A stretch of DNA of 38,961 nt. Origin: Azoarcus sp031556475 (GTDB taxonomy: Bacteria > Pseudomonadota > Gammaproteobacteria > Burkholderiales > Rhodocyclaceae). The stretch lies in NCBI GenBank assembly GCA_031556475.1, contig JAVBSY010000044.1:1-38961 (forward strand), read 5' to 3'. The notes below the pieces were generated by a model that saw nothing but the letters and a program-made list of their open reading frames with translations, was not told where the DNA came from and ran no database searches. Below are positions 23,363 through 31,829 of this stretch, piece after piece; position 1 is the first letter of the stretch, and each line of letters begins with the position of its first letter. The translations under genes and the position numbers were made by a program.

Positions 23363-25486
23363 ATGACCGCCAGTTGGTTCACCCGGCTCGACCCGGTACA
23401 CCACACGCACGGGCGCGTGCGCTTCCGTTACCGGGGTCCGGGCTGCTTCCCGCAGGAGGCCCGGCGCATCGAGGATACGGTACGGCTGTTGCACGGCGTC
23501 GAATCGGTTCGCGTCAACAACCGGATTCGCAGTCTCGTGGTCGAGTTCGACCCGGCGGTCAACAATGCCGAGGAACTCGCCGCCGCCATCCGCGCCTTGC
23601 CGCCACCAGCGGGCTCCAGCAATTGTGCGGCCGGCGTCTCCGGTCTCGGCACCGTAGTGCTCAGCGCCGCCACGCTGGTCGCCAGCGGCAGCCTGCCGCC
23701 TGCCCTGCAGGCGCCGGCGGCGCTGGGAACGGCGATACCGCTGCTGGGTGAAGCGCTCAACGACTTTCGCAACAAAGGCATCACCTCGCATGTGCTGGAA
23801 GCACTGGCGGTCGCCATCTCGGTGGCGCGGCGCGACTTCCTTGCCGCCCACACCACCTCCTTCCTGCTCGCACTCGGCGAATACCTCGAGCATTCCATCG
23901 AACAGCGTTCCGACGATCTCCTGAAGCACCTGTTGCAACCGGCGACGACCACCGTCTGGATCGAACGCGACGGCCAGGAGGTCGAAATCGACGCTGCCAC
24001 GGTGGCGATCGGCGATGTCGTCATCGCCGCCACCGGCACGGTCATTCCGATCGACGGCACGGTGCTCGGCGGCGAAGCGCTGATCAACGAGGCGACGATG
24101 ACCGGCGAAAGCGTTCCGGTCACCAAGGGACGCGGCAAGCAAGTGCTTTCCGGCACGGTGATCGAGGAAGGCCGCCTGCGCATCTATGCCGAACGCGTCG
24201 GACGCAACGCGGCGGCGGCGCGCATCGCCGATTTCGTCGCGCAGTCACTGTCTGCGCGCAGCCGCACCCAGCTCGAAGCCTCGCACCTGGCCGATCGCCT
24301 GGTGCCGATGGTGCTCGGCCTGGCCGGCGCCACCTGGCTGGTTTCCAGCGACTGGCAACGGGTCGCGGCCGTGCTGCAGGCCGATTATTCCTGCGCTCTC
24401 AAGCTCGCCACCCCGGTCGCCTTCAAGTCCGCCATGTACCGCGCCGGCAAGGCCGGCATGCTGGTCAAGGGCGCCAGCGCCCTCGAGCGCCTGGCCGAGG
24501 CCGACACCTTCGTCTTCGACAAGACCGGCACGCTGACGACCGGCGCGCTGCGCGTCACCGACTCGATCGCCTTCGATTCGGCCTATACGCCCGACGATCT
24601 GATCTGCCTCGCCGCCTCGGTCGAAGAGCATTACTTCCATCCGCTCGCCCAGGCCGTGGTCGAAGCCGCCCGCCGGATCGACCCACACCAGCATTTCGAT
24701 CACAAGGAGGTCGAGTTCATCGTGGCCCACGGCGTTGCCAGCATCGTCAACGGCAAGCGCATCGTCGTCGGCTCGCGCCATTTCGTCGAGGACGACGAAG
24801 GCATCGATCTTTCCGCCCACCAAGCCGTCATCGAACGCCTGCAGGGCGAAGGCAAGACCTTGCTGCACATCGGTTTCGGCGGCGAGGCACTGGGCATCCT
24901 GGCCCTGCAGGACACGCTGCGCGACAACAGCGCCACCACCATCGCGCGCCTGCGCCGGCTCGGCGCCAAAAGCATCCACATGCTTACCGGCGACCGCCAT
25001 GACCGCGCGGAGGAACTGGCCCGCCAGCTTGGCCTCGACGAATTCCACGCCGAACTGCTGCCCGAGCAGAAGGCCGCCGTCTTGCAGGATCTGGCCAAAC
25101 GCGGCGCCCGCATCGTCTTCATCGGCGACGGCGTCAACGACGCACCGGCGCTGACCGGAGCGCATGTCGGCATCGCCATGCACCGCGGCGCCGATATCGC
25201 CCGCCTGGCTTCCGACATCCTGCTGCTGGAAGACAACATCGAACGTGTCGCCGATGCCAAGGCGAAGGCCAACGCCAACCGCCGCCTCATCGACTCCAAC
25301 TTCAAGCTCACCGTCGGCCTCAACACCGCCATCCTCGGTGCCGCCGCGTTCGGATTGCTGACACCGGTCTCGGCCTCCATGCTGCACAACGGCAGCACCA
25401 TCGGCATCCTGTTGCGGGCATTGCTGGGCGGCGCCCGGCAACGTTCAGCCAAACCCGCCAAGGCCGCGAGCAAGCGCGGGGTCTAG
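23363..25486 (+). CDS. P1B-like heavy-metal P-type ATPase with YSC motif
   Basis: The 707-residue protein is a P-type ATPase. Residues 1-85 form an HMA-like domain with G-R-V-R and no CxxC. The actuator motif T247-G-E-S, the phosphorylation site D386-K-T-G-T, the HP motif H426-P and the GDGVND hinge (588-593) are intact, so it should be active. The metal-site helix has Y342-S-C-A-L-K-LATP where copper and zinc exporters have CPC, so the conserved proline and first cysteine are missing and an unusual metal or range (Mn or Fe, as proposed for CtpC-like pumps) is plausible but not shown. The C-terminus is basic. It is the last gene of the operon with three small membrane proteins. Confidence 0.9.
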   Translation: MTASWFTRLDPVHHTHGRVRFRYRGPGCFPQEARRIEDTVRLLHGVESVRVNNRIRSLVVEFDPAVNNAEELAAAIRALPPPAGSSNCAAGVSGLGTVVLSAATLVASGSLPPALQAPAALGTAIPLLGEALNDFRNKGITSHVLEALAVAISVARRDFLAAHTTSFLLALGEYLEHSIEQRSDDLLKHLLQPATTTVWIERDGQEVEIDAATVAIGDVVIAATGTVIPIDGTVLGGEALINEATMTGESVPVTKGRGKQVLSGTVIEEGRLRIYAERVGRNAAAARIADFVAQSLSARSRTQLEASHLADRLVPMVLGLAGATWLVSSDWQRVAAVLQADYSCALKLATPVAFKSAMYRAGKAGMLVKGASALERLAEADTFVFDKTGTLTTGALRVTDSIAFDSAYTPDDLICLAASVEEHYFHPLAQAVVEAARRIDPHQHFDHKEVEFIVAHGVASIVNGKRIVVGSRHFVEDDEGIDLSAHQAVIERLQGEGKTLLHIGFGGEALGILALQDTLRDNSATTIARLRRLGAKSIHMLTGDRHDRAEELARQLGLDEFHAELLPEQKAAVLQDLAKRGARIVFIGDGVNDAPALTGAHVGIAMHRGADIARLASDILLLEDNIERVADAKAKANANRRLIDSNFKLTVGLNTAILGAAAFGLLTPVSASMLHNGSTIGILLRALLGGARQRSAKPAKAASKRGV

Positions 25487-25560
25487 AACCGCCCGGCCGA
25501 GCACAAGCTCCCGGGCCGGCGTCGACCGCGGCCCCCAGGCGGGAAACGGAGGAGCCCTCC

Positions 25561-26031
25561 TCAGCGTATCAAGTGACGCCGGTGGACCGCCATGTGGACC
25601 AACAGGCAGGCGACGAAGGCGCCACCGCTCACCGCATGCCAGCGTTTCCGGCCAGCCGCCGCGAGCGCCAGCGAAATCGGCAGGCTGACCAGCATGCCGC
25701 GTTTGGCATAACGATTGAGCCGCACCCGCGTCGAGGGTTTGAGCATCGGTCGCGGACGGGCCGATTTGGCATCCATCTTGGCGGCATTCACCCTGACGGT
25801 ACTCACCTCGACACCCACCACCTGCTCGACGACAGCCTCCACGGCATCGACGGCCAGCGCCCCCGGCCGGTAGTACAAAACGACGCTGCCCGCCTTTCCG
25901 TTGCCTTCGACCGACAGCGCGCCATCCATTGCCTGCAGCGCGGCGCAAAGCCGCTCGAGGCGGTCGGGTTGGCGCAGGGCGGGATCGCGCAGACGGATAC
26001 GCCCGGGAATGGAAGAGACGATGCGGGTCAT
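25561..26031 (-). CDS. HMA-like domain protein with C-terminal membrane segment (2)
   Basis: This 156-residue protein has an N-terminal HMA-like domain with P-G-R-I-R-L-R at residues 9-15 and strands around GKAGSVVLYYRPG. A second domain-like part (VDAVEAVVEQVVGVEVSTVRVN) follows. A basic stretch (RPRPMLKPSTRVRLNRYAKRG) precedes a hydrophobic pair (LVSLPISLALAAAG, AVSGGAFVACLLVHMAV). The last residues are rich in His and Arg. No CxxC is present. It faces the ATPase operon convergently, with about 75 bases between stops. It repeats the motif of the ATPase N-terminus and of the gene at 21849, so all three probably act together; the substrate is unknown. Confidence 0.75.
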   Translation of the reverse strand: MTRIVSSIPGRIRLRDPALRQPDRLERLCAALQAMDGALSVEGNGKAGSVVLYYRPGALAVDAVEAVVEQVVGVEVSTVRVNAAKMDAKSARPRPMLKPSTRVRLNRYAKRGMLVSLPISLALAAAGRKRWHAVSGGAFVACLLVHMAVHRRHLIR

Positions 26032-26367
26032 GCCTGGTTTCTCCTGTTGTCGTGAAGCCTATGCCGGTTGCCTACCCTGCGGGCGCCTGCCCAGGCTCCT
26101 TCGCTGATGACAATATTTTAACCCCCCTGTTTAGGGCATTTGCGTGCGGCTTTATATGAAAAGATCGCCGCGCGTGGGCTAGATATTAAATAGCAGTGTC
26201 CGGCCCGCTGGACGGGTGCCATCGCCGGCAGACGCATCTTCTCCCGCCGAAACGATGAGACCCTGGTTTTTTGCATGGCAACCCAATAACCGACCTCCCT
26301 GGCCCGCTTACTGCAATAACTCCGTCGCGCAACAAGCGCGCGATAAGCCACACGAGGGGACAGGGTC
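26032..26367. other. Divergent intergenic region
   Basis: These 336 bases separate the HMA-like gene from the permease gene and should carry promoters for both. On the minus strand GTTAAAATATT (around 26112-26122) is a possible -10 for the HMA-like gene. No clear operator, RNA or gene was seen. Confidence 0.4.
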
Positions 26368-27765
26368 ATGGAATTTCTTATCGTATTGGGCGCTTTGTGC
26401 TTCCTGATGTTCATCGCCTACCGGGGATACAGCGTCATCCTCTTCGCGCCGATCGCGGCACTCGGGGCCGTACTGCTCACCGATCCGACATTGGTGGCAC
26501 CGATGTATACCGGCCTTTTCATGGACAAGATGGTCGGCTTCGTCAAACTCTACTTTCCGGTTTTTCTGCTTGGCGCCATTTTCGGCAAGGTCATCGAGCT
26601 TTCCGGCTTTTCCAAGGCCATCGTCGCCTCGGTCATCAAACTGATCGGCGCCAAGCGAGCGATTTCTTCCATCGTGCTGGTGTGTGCCATCCTGACCTAC
26701 GGCGGCGTTTCGCTGTTCGTCGTGGTATTCGCCGTCTACCCCTTCGCAGCCGAGCTGTTCCGCCAAAGCGGCATTCCGAAACGTCTCATCCCCGGCACCA
26801 TCGCGCTGGGCGCGTTCACGATCACGATGGATTCGCTGCCGGGCACGCCACAAATCCAGAACATCATCCCCACCACCTTCTTCAAGACCGATACGTGGGC
26901 GGCCCCCTGGCTGGGCCTCATCGGTTCCGTCTTCATCATCGGATGCGGCATTACCTATCTGGAATGGCGGCGGCGCAGCGCCATGGCCAGAAACGAAGGC
27001 TACGGCACCAACCTGATCAACGAACCGGTGCCGTTCGAGGACGAGAAACTGCCGCACCCCCTGATCGCACTGCTGCCGCTGGTGCTGGTGGGCGTGATGA
27101 ACAAGGTTTTGACGCTGGCGATACCGAAGTTCTACGGCCACTCGCATTCCTTCATCCCCGCGGTGATCGGCAAGGAGCCGCCGGTGGTGCAGGAAATTTC
27201 CAAGATCGCCGCCATCTGGGCGGTCGAGGGCGCGCTGCTGATCGGCATCCTGACCGTTTTCATCTTCGCCTGGAAGGCGGTGTATACCAAGTTCGCTGAA
27301 GGGTCGAAGCCAGCCATCGCCGGCGCGCTGCTCGCATCGATGAACACCGCGTCTGAATACGGCTTTGGCGCCGTCATCGCCGCCCTGCCGGGATTTTTGG
27401 TCGTTGCCGACGGTTTGCGCGCCATTCCCAATCCGCTGATCAACGAAGCGATTACCGTCTCCGCGCTCGCCGGCATCACCGGCTCCGCCTCCGGCGGCAT
27501 GATCATCGCGCTTGCCGCCATGGCCGACAGCTTCATCCAGAACGCCCACGCCGCTGGAATTCCGATGGAAGTACTGCACCGCGTGGCGGCGATGGCCAGC
27601 GGCGGCATGGATACTCTGCCGCACAACGGTGCCGTGATTACCTTGCTGGCGGTCACCGGTCTCACGCACCGGGTCGCCTACAAGGATATTTTCGCCATCA
27701 CCGTAATCAAAACGCTGTCGGTATTCGTGGTGATCGCGGTCTATTACGCGACCGGCCTGGTCTGA
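26368..27765 (+). CDS. GntP-family permease
   Basis: The 465-residue protein is an integral membrane carrier of the GntP type (gluconate and other small organic acids, proton symport) with about 12 hydrophobic segments. Signs are the LGALCFLMFIAYRGYSVILFAPIAALGAV start, the TYGGVSLFVVVFAVYPFA segment, TMDSLPGTPQIQNIIPT, a conserved ALLASMNTASEYGFGAVIAALPGF stretch and a SGGMDTLPHNGAV motif near the end. The gene lies 38 bases ahead of a CoA-transferase with a strong Shine-Dalgarno, so its substrate is probably a short carboxylate such as hydroxybutyrate or acetoacetate; that is inference from context. GAGGGG lies about 8 bases before the ATG. Confidence 0.92.
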   Translation: MEFLIVLGALCFLMFIAYRGYSVILFAPIAALGAVLLTDPTLVAPMYTGLFMDKMVGFVKLYFPVFLLGAIFGKVIELSGFSKAIVASVIKLIGAKRAISSIVLVCAILTYGGVSLFVVVFAVYPFAAELFRQSGIPKRLIPGTIALGAFTITMDSLPGTPQIQNIIPTTFFKTDTWAAPWLGLIGSVFIIGCGITYLEWRRRSAMARNEGYGTNLINEPVPFEDEKLPHPLIALLPLVLVGVMNKVLTLAIPKFYGHSHSFIPAVIGKEPPVVQEISKIAAIWAVEGALLIGILTVFIFAWKAVYTKFAEGSKPAIAGALLASMNTASEYGFGAVIAALPGFLVVADGLRAIPNPLINEAITVSALAGITGSASGGMIIALAAMADSFIQNAHAAGIPMEVLHRVAAMASGGMDTLPHNGAVITLLAVTGLTHRVAYKDIFAITVIKTLSVFVVIAVYYATGLV

Positions 27766-27803
27766 CCCGACAGACACCAACCATTACAAAGGAGGAGGAC
27801 ATC

Positions 27804-29828
27804 ATGCCACTGTCTCGTCACCCGGCCGCCGCTTCGCTGCGCGCGGCAGACACCGGCAAGATCGTTTCGGCCAGCGAGGCCGTGCGCCTGATCCGCGATG
27901 GCGACACGGTGGCGACCGGCGGCTTTGTCGGCATCGGTTTTCCCGAAAACATCGCCATCGCGCTCGAAGCGCGTTTTCTCGAAAGCGAAGCGAACGACGT
28001 GAACGGCCTCGGCCAGCCGCGCGGGCTGACCCTGGTTTACGCCGCCGGCCAGGGCGACGGCAAGGAACGCGGTCTCAACCACCTTGGGCACGACGGGCTG
28101 GTTGCTCGTGTCATTGGCGGCCATTGGGGGCTGGTACCCAAATTGCAACGACTGGCCGTTTCCAACCGCATCGAAGCCTACAACCTGCCGCAAGGGGTGA
28201 TCTGCCATCTTTACCGCGACATCGCCGCCGGCAAGCCCGGTACCCTGACGCGGGTGGGCCTGGGCACCTATGTCGATCCGCGTTTCGGCGGCGACAAGCT
28301 CAACGCGAAGACCACCGCCGACCTCGTGCGCCTGATGGAAATCGACGGCGAGGAATACCTGCTCTACAAGGCATTTCCCATCAACGTCGCCATCATCCGC
28401 GGAACGACAGCCGACCCGGACGGCAACGTAACGATGGAAAAAGAGGCACTGCTACTGGAAGCCCGGGCCATTGCCATGGCGGCAAAGAATTCGGGTGGCA
28501 TGGTCATCGTCCAGGTCGAGCGCGTCGCCGAACGCGGCACCCTGGATGCCCGTAGCGTGCAGATTCCCGCCGTGCTGGTCGATTGCGTGGTGGTGGCGGA
28601 AAAACCCGACTACCACATGCAGACCTTCAGCGAGCAATACAACCCCGCGTATTCCGGCGAAATCCGCGTACCCATGTCGGCCATCCCCATCATGGAGATG
28701 AGCGAGCGCAAGATCATCGCGCGGCGCGCGGCCCTCGAACTGAAGGCCGACGCGGTGGTGAACCTGGGCATCGGCATGCCGGAGGGCGTGGCGAACGTGG
28801 CGGCGGAAGAACAGATCATCGACCTGCTGACCCTGACCGCCGAACCCGGCGTCATCGGCGGCATTCCGGCCGGCGGCCTGAGCTTCGGCGCCGCGATCAA
28901 TACCGAGGCGATCATCGACCAGCCCGGCCAGTTCGACTTCTACGACGGCGGCGGGCTGGACCTCGCCTTCCTCGGCCTGGCCCAGGCCGACCGGCACGGC
29001 AACCTCAACGTGTCCAAGTTCGGCCCGCGCCTGGCCGGCGCGGGCGGGTTCATCGACATCTCGCAAAACGCCAAGAAGGTCGTCTTCGTCGGCACGTTTA
29101 CCGCCGGTGATCTGGAAATAGCGGTCGAAAACGGCAAACTGTGCATTCACCGCGACGGTCAGGCGCGCAAATTCGTCGAAGAAGTCGAACACCGTACCTT
29201 CAGCGGCATACAGGCCGCCAAATGGGGCAAGGACGTTCTCTACATCACCGAACGCTGCGTCTTCCGGCTTGGGGCCGAGGGCCTGGAACTGACCGAAATC
29301 GCTCCCGGCGTCGATCTACAGAGGGACATTCTCGACAAGATGGATTTCAAGCCGATCCTGCACGGCGAACCCGCTTTGATGGACGAGCGCATATTCCGCG
29401 ACGAACCGATGGCGGTACGAGCCGAAATGCTGGAGATTCCGCTCGACGAGCGCCTGACCCACGACACCGGCCAAAACCTCTTCTTCGTCAATTTCCAAGG
29501 GCTGTCGGTGCGCAGCAAGGACGACATCGAGCGTATCCGCAAAGCGGTCGAAGCCAAGCTCCAGCCGATCGGCTACAAGGTGAACGCCATCGTCAATTAC
29601 GACCGTTTCAGCATCGTTCCCGAACTGGTGGATGACTACATGGGCATGGTCAAGGGACTGATGGAACGGCACTACAACAACGTCACCCGTTACACAGCAA
29701 GCTCTTTCATGCGCCTCAAGCTGGGCGAAGCGCTGGCACGCCAGGCGGTTACACCGCATCTGTACAAAACCGCGGACGAAGCCGAGGCCCATCTCGACGC
29801 TGGCACCGGCACTGGCACTCCCCGGTAG
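27804..29828 (+). CDS. Fused acetate/3-ketoacid CoA-transferase (alpha+beta) with C-terminal extension
   Basis: The enzyme transfers CoA between short-chain acyl-CoA and acids (YdiF-like family I). The N-terminal alpha part has DTVATGGFVGIGFPENIAIALE and GHWGLVPKLQRL, and the beta part has NLGIGMPEGVANVAAEE and GLSFGAAINTEAII. Glu368 of N-T-E-A-I-I is the candidate catalytic residue, and the following FYDGGGLDLAFLG is conserved. At 674 residues it is about 140 longer than usual family members (about 530). The extra C-terminal part (about 520-674) has ERIRKAVEAKLQPIGYKVNAIVNYDRF and appears to be a separate domain. The Shine-Dalgarno AAAGGAGGAGGAC is nearly perfect. It probably forms an operon with the permease upstream. 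Confidence 0.93.
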   Translation: MPLSRHPAAASLRAADTGKIVSASEAVRLIRDGDTVATGGFVGIGFPENIAIALEARFLESEANDVNGLGQPRGLTLVYAAGQGDGKERGLNHLGHDGLVARVIGGHWGLVPKLQRLAVSNRIEAYNLPQGVICHLYRDIAAGKPGTLTRVGLGTYVDPRFGGDKLNAKTTADLVRLMEIDGEEYLLYKAFPINVAIIRGTTADPDGNVTMEKEALLLEARAIAMAAKNSGGMVIVQVERVAERGTLDARSVQIPAVLVDCVVVAEKPDYHMQTFSEQYNPAYSGEIRVPMSAIPIMEMSERKIIARRAALELKADAVVNLGIGMPEGVANVAAEEQIIDLLTLTAEPGVIGGIPAGGLSFGAAINTEAIIDQPGQFDFYDGGGLDLAFLGLAQADRHGNLNVSKFGPRLAGAGGFIDISQNAKKVVFVGTFTAGDLEIAVENGKLCIHRDGQARKFVEEVEHRTFSGIQAAKWGKDVLYITERCVFRLGAEGLELTEIAPGVDLQRDILDKMDFKPILHGEPALMDERIFRDEPMAVRAEMLEIPLDERLTHDTGQNLFFVNFQGLSVRSKDDIERIRKAVEAKLQPIGYKVNAIVNYDRFSIVPELVDDYMGMVKGLMERHYNNVTRYTASSFMRLKLGEALARQAVTPHLYKTADEAEAHLDAGTGTGTPR

Positions 29829-29846
29829 GACAGCCCACCCGCAAGC

Positions 29847-30425
29847 TCAAGGCACCGCATCGGCCTTGGCCGCATCCAAACGCCAAGCGCCGAGCTTGCG
29901 GTAACGCGCACCGGCGGGCAGTCGCAAGGACTCCAACAGCGCGAACCCGCCGATACGCCATTCGAATGCATCCACACTTTCCCGCGCAGGCGGCCGCACG
30001 GCGTTGCGCAGCAAGGTGATGTGCGGTGCGTAAGGGCGCGCTTCCAGCGCATATCCGGCCGCACGCAGCGCAGCGGCCAGCGACACAGCCAGTTCGGCGA
30101 GTTCGGAAGGCATATGCGTCGGCGCGACCCAGACGATGCGCTTGTTTTGCCAGGAACCGACACGATCCAGCCGTAAACCGAAAGCGGCCCCGGACAACGC
30201 CGCACCGATACGCAGCAGTTCCGCCAGACGCCCGCGCTCGACATCGCCGACGAACGCCAAGGTCACGTGCAAGGTATCGCGCCGCATCGCACGCCCGCCG
30301 CAGTGTTCGCGCAAATCCCGCGCCAGCGCATCCAGGCGCGCGGCAGTCGCGGCATCCGGCCACAGCGCGAAAAACACCCGGGCGCGCCCGGCTGGAGCAG
30401 ACTGCCGCGGCGGCGGCTCAGGCAT
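29847..30425 (-). CDS. thpR: RNA 2',3'-cyclic phosphodiesterase
   Basis: ThpR/LigT hydrolyses 2',3'-cyclic phosphate ends of RNA. The 192-residue form starts MPEPPPRQSAPAGRARVFFALWPD at 30425 and has both family HxTL motifs: H-V-T-L near residue 55 and H-I-T-L near 140. RVFFALWPD at the start and the central QNKRIVWVAP are also typical. The reading frame continues to 30473, but the ATG at 30425 overlaps the end of ispF by eight bases, which suggests coupling. The last gene of the ispD-ispF-thpR group; converges with the CoA-transferase, 18 bases between stops. Confidence 0.9.
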   Translation of the reverse strand: MPEPPPRQSAPAGRARVFFALWPDAATAARLDALARDLREHCGGRAMRRDTLHVTLAFVGDVERGRLAELLRIGAALSGAAFGLRLDRVGSWQNKRIVWVAPTHMPSELAELAVSLAAALRAAGYALEARPYAPHITLLRNAVRPPARESVDAFEWRIGGFALLESLRLPAGARYRKLGAWRLDAAKADAVP

Positions 30426-30909
30426 CGGCCCGGGCCAGCAGCACCACGACCTGCGCCGCGATGCCCTCGCCACGGCCGGTGAAGCCGAGCCTTTCGGTGG
30501 TCTTGCCCTTGATGTTCACCGCACCGGCGTCCATCTCCAGATCGGCGGCGATATTCGCTGTCATGGCCGGCGCATGGGGCAGAATTCTGGGGGCACGGCA
30601 AATCACCGTGGCGTCGACGTTGACCACCGCCCACCCCGCCGCACGCGTCTGCCGCCAGGCTTCGCGCAGCAACACGCGGCTGTCCGCACCGGCGTGGCGC
30701 GGATCGGTATCGGGGAAAAGACGCCCGATATCGCCCAGACCGGCGGCGCCGAGCAGGGCATCGGTCAGCGCGTGCAACAGCACGTCCGCATCCGAATGGC
30801 CCAGCAGGCCGTGCGCGTAGGGAATGGTGACGCCGCCGACGATAAGCGTCCGGCCCGGCACCAGGGCATGCACGTCGAACCCTTGGCCGACGCGGAAAGG
30901 ATAGTTCAT
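30418..30909 (-). CDS. ispF: 2-C-methyl-D-erythritol 2,4-cyclodiphosphate synthase
   Basis: IspF cyclises the CDP-methylerythritol phosphate intermediate of the MEP isoprenoid pathway with release of CMP. The 163-residue protein shows GQGFDVHAL with the metal-binding Asp and His, GHSDADVLLHALTDALLGA, DIGRLFPDTDP and the C-terminal NIKGKTTERLGFTGRGEGIAAQ. The ATG at 30909 overlaps the ispD stop by four bases (ATGA), giving tight coupling. A longer frame to 31140 is only the shadow of ispD. Confidence 0.97.
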   Translation of the reverse strand: MNYPFRVGQGFDVHALVPGRTLIVGGVTIPYAHGLLGHSDADVLLHALTDALLGAAGLGDIGRLFPDTDPRHAGADSRVLLREAWRQTRAAGWAVVNVDATVICRAPRILPHAPAMTANIAADLEMDAGAVNIKGKTTERLGFTGRGEGIAAQVVVLLARADA

Positions 30910-31634
30910 CGCGTTTCTCCTCCGTAACCCGCTCCCCCCTCGCGGTGTTGCAAAATCCATTCGGCCAGATGCAAATCCAACGGCCAGGTCACCTTCAAAT
31001 TGGTCGCATCGCCTTCTATCAGGCGCGGCCGCAATCCCGCGGCCTCGATGGCGCTCGCCTCGTCGGTCACGTTGCTGGCGCTCTCCAACGCCCGGCGCAG
31101 CATCACGTAGCGGAACATCTGCGGCGTCTGCGCCTGCCACAGACTGTCGCGCGGCACCGTGGCGGCCACATGTCTATGCGCGTCGGCACGCTTCAGGGTA
31201 TCGGCCACTGGCACCGCGAGCAGGCCGCCAACCTCCTCGTGAGCCAATTCGCGGATCAGCTTGTCCACATGCCACGGCGCCAGGCACGGGCGCGCGGCAT
31301 CGTGCACCAGAATCCAGTCCGACTGCGTCGCTTCGCCCGCAATCGCGCGCAAACCGGCAAGCACACTGTCGGCACGGCTCGGACCGCCGCAAAACAGCGG
31401 CACGAGTTTGGACCCAAGCTCATGCCAGTCATGATGCGCCCATTCGGCGTCGCCCACGGACAAAACGACAAACACCTTGTCGATCTCGGCCGTGGCACAC
31501 AACACCGCCAACGTGTGAAACAACAAAGGCTTGCCGAGCAGGGGCAGGTATTGCTTGGGCTTGGCACTCCCCATGCGGCTGCCGCTGCCCGCGGCCGGAA
31601 CGATGGCGAAATGACGTGGATGGAAATTTTGCAT
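30906..31634 (-). CDS. ispD: 2-C-methyl-D-erythritol 4-phosphate cytidylyltransferase
   Basis: IspD joins CTP to methylerythritol 4-phosphate in the MEP pathway. The 242-residue protein starts MQNFHPRHFAIVPAAGSGSRMG, with the nucleotide loop AAGSGSRMG and Lys in KPKQYLPLLGKPLL. It has the WILVHDAARPCL motif and DSLWQAQTPQMF, VTDEASAIEA, and DATNLKVTWPLDL at the end. The ATG at 31634 gives the usual length; the in-frame start at 31655 is less likely. First gene of ispD-ispF-thpR, transcribed away from the AmmeMemoRadiSam genes. Confidence 0.97.
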   Translation of the reverse strand: MQNFHPRHFAIVPAAGSGSRMGSAKPKQYLPLLGKPLLFHTLAVLCATAEIDKVFVVLSVGDAEWAHHDWHELGSKLVPLFCGGPSRADSVLAGLRAIAGEATQSDWILVHDAARPCLAPWHVDKLIRELAHEEVGGLLAVPVADTLKRADAHRHVAATVPRDSLWQAQTPQMFRYVMLRRALESASNVTDEASAIEAAGLRPRLIEGDATNLKVTWPLDLHLAEWILQHREGGAGYGGETR

Positions 31635-31691
31635 GGCGCGGATTTTAACCGCCACATCGCGCGTATCGCGAAATTGCGCGCAGTCACGGCG

Positions 31692-31697
31692 CTATAA
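31692..31697 (+). promoter_or_regulatory. -10 element upstream of the AmmeMemoRadiSam genes
   Basis: A perfect TATAAT in GGCGCTATAATCG lies about 135 bases before the first gene. No clear -35 is at the right distance. A short tandem repeat of CCCGACAAGT follows at about 31718-31739. Confidence 0.4.
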
Positions 31698-31829
31698 TCG
31701 AAAAGATTGAAATCGCTGCCCGACAAGTCCCGACAAGTCGATTCCCGGCAAGCGCAAAGTCAGACCTCAAGATAGGTTCGAACACGTAACCGCGCTGGCG
31801 CCGCTTGCTTCCTTTCGGTGTTTTTCATC

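Noticed and set aside
24245..25441. Minus-strand frames opposite the P-type ATPase
   Set aside because: The ATPase motifs on the plus strand are complete; the reverse frames are GC-driven shadows.
26260..26300. Possible sigma-54 site (TGGCA-like) before the GntP gene
   Set aside because: The -12 element (TTGC) is missing at the required distance.
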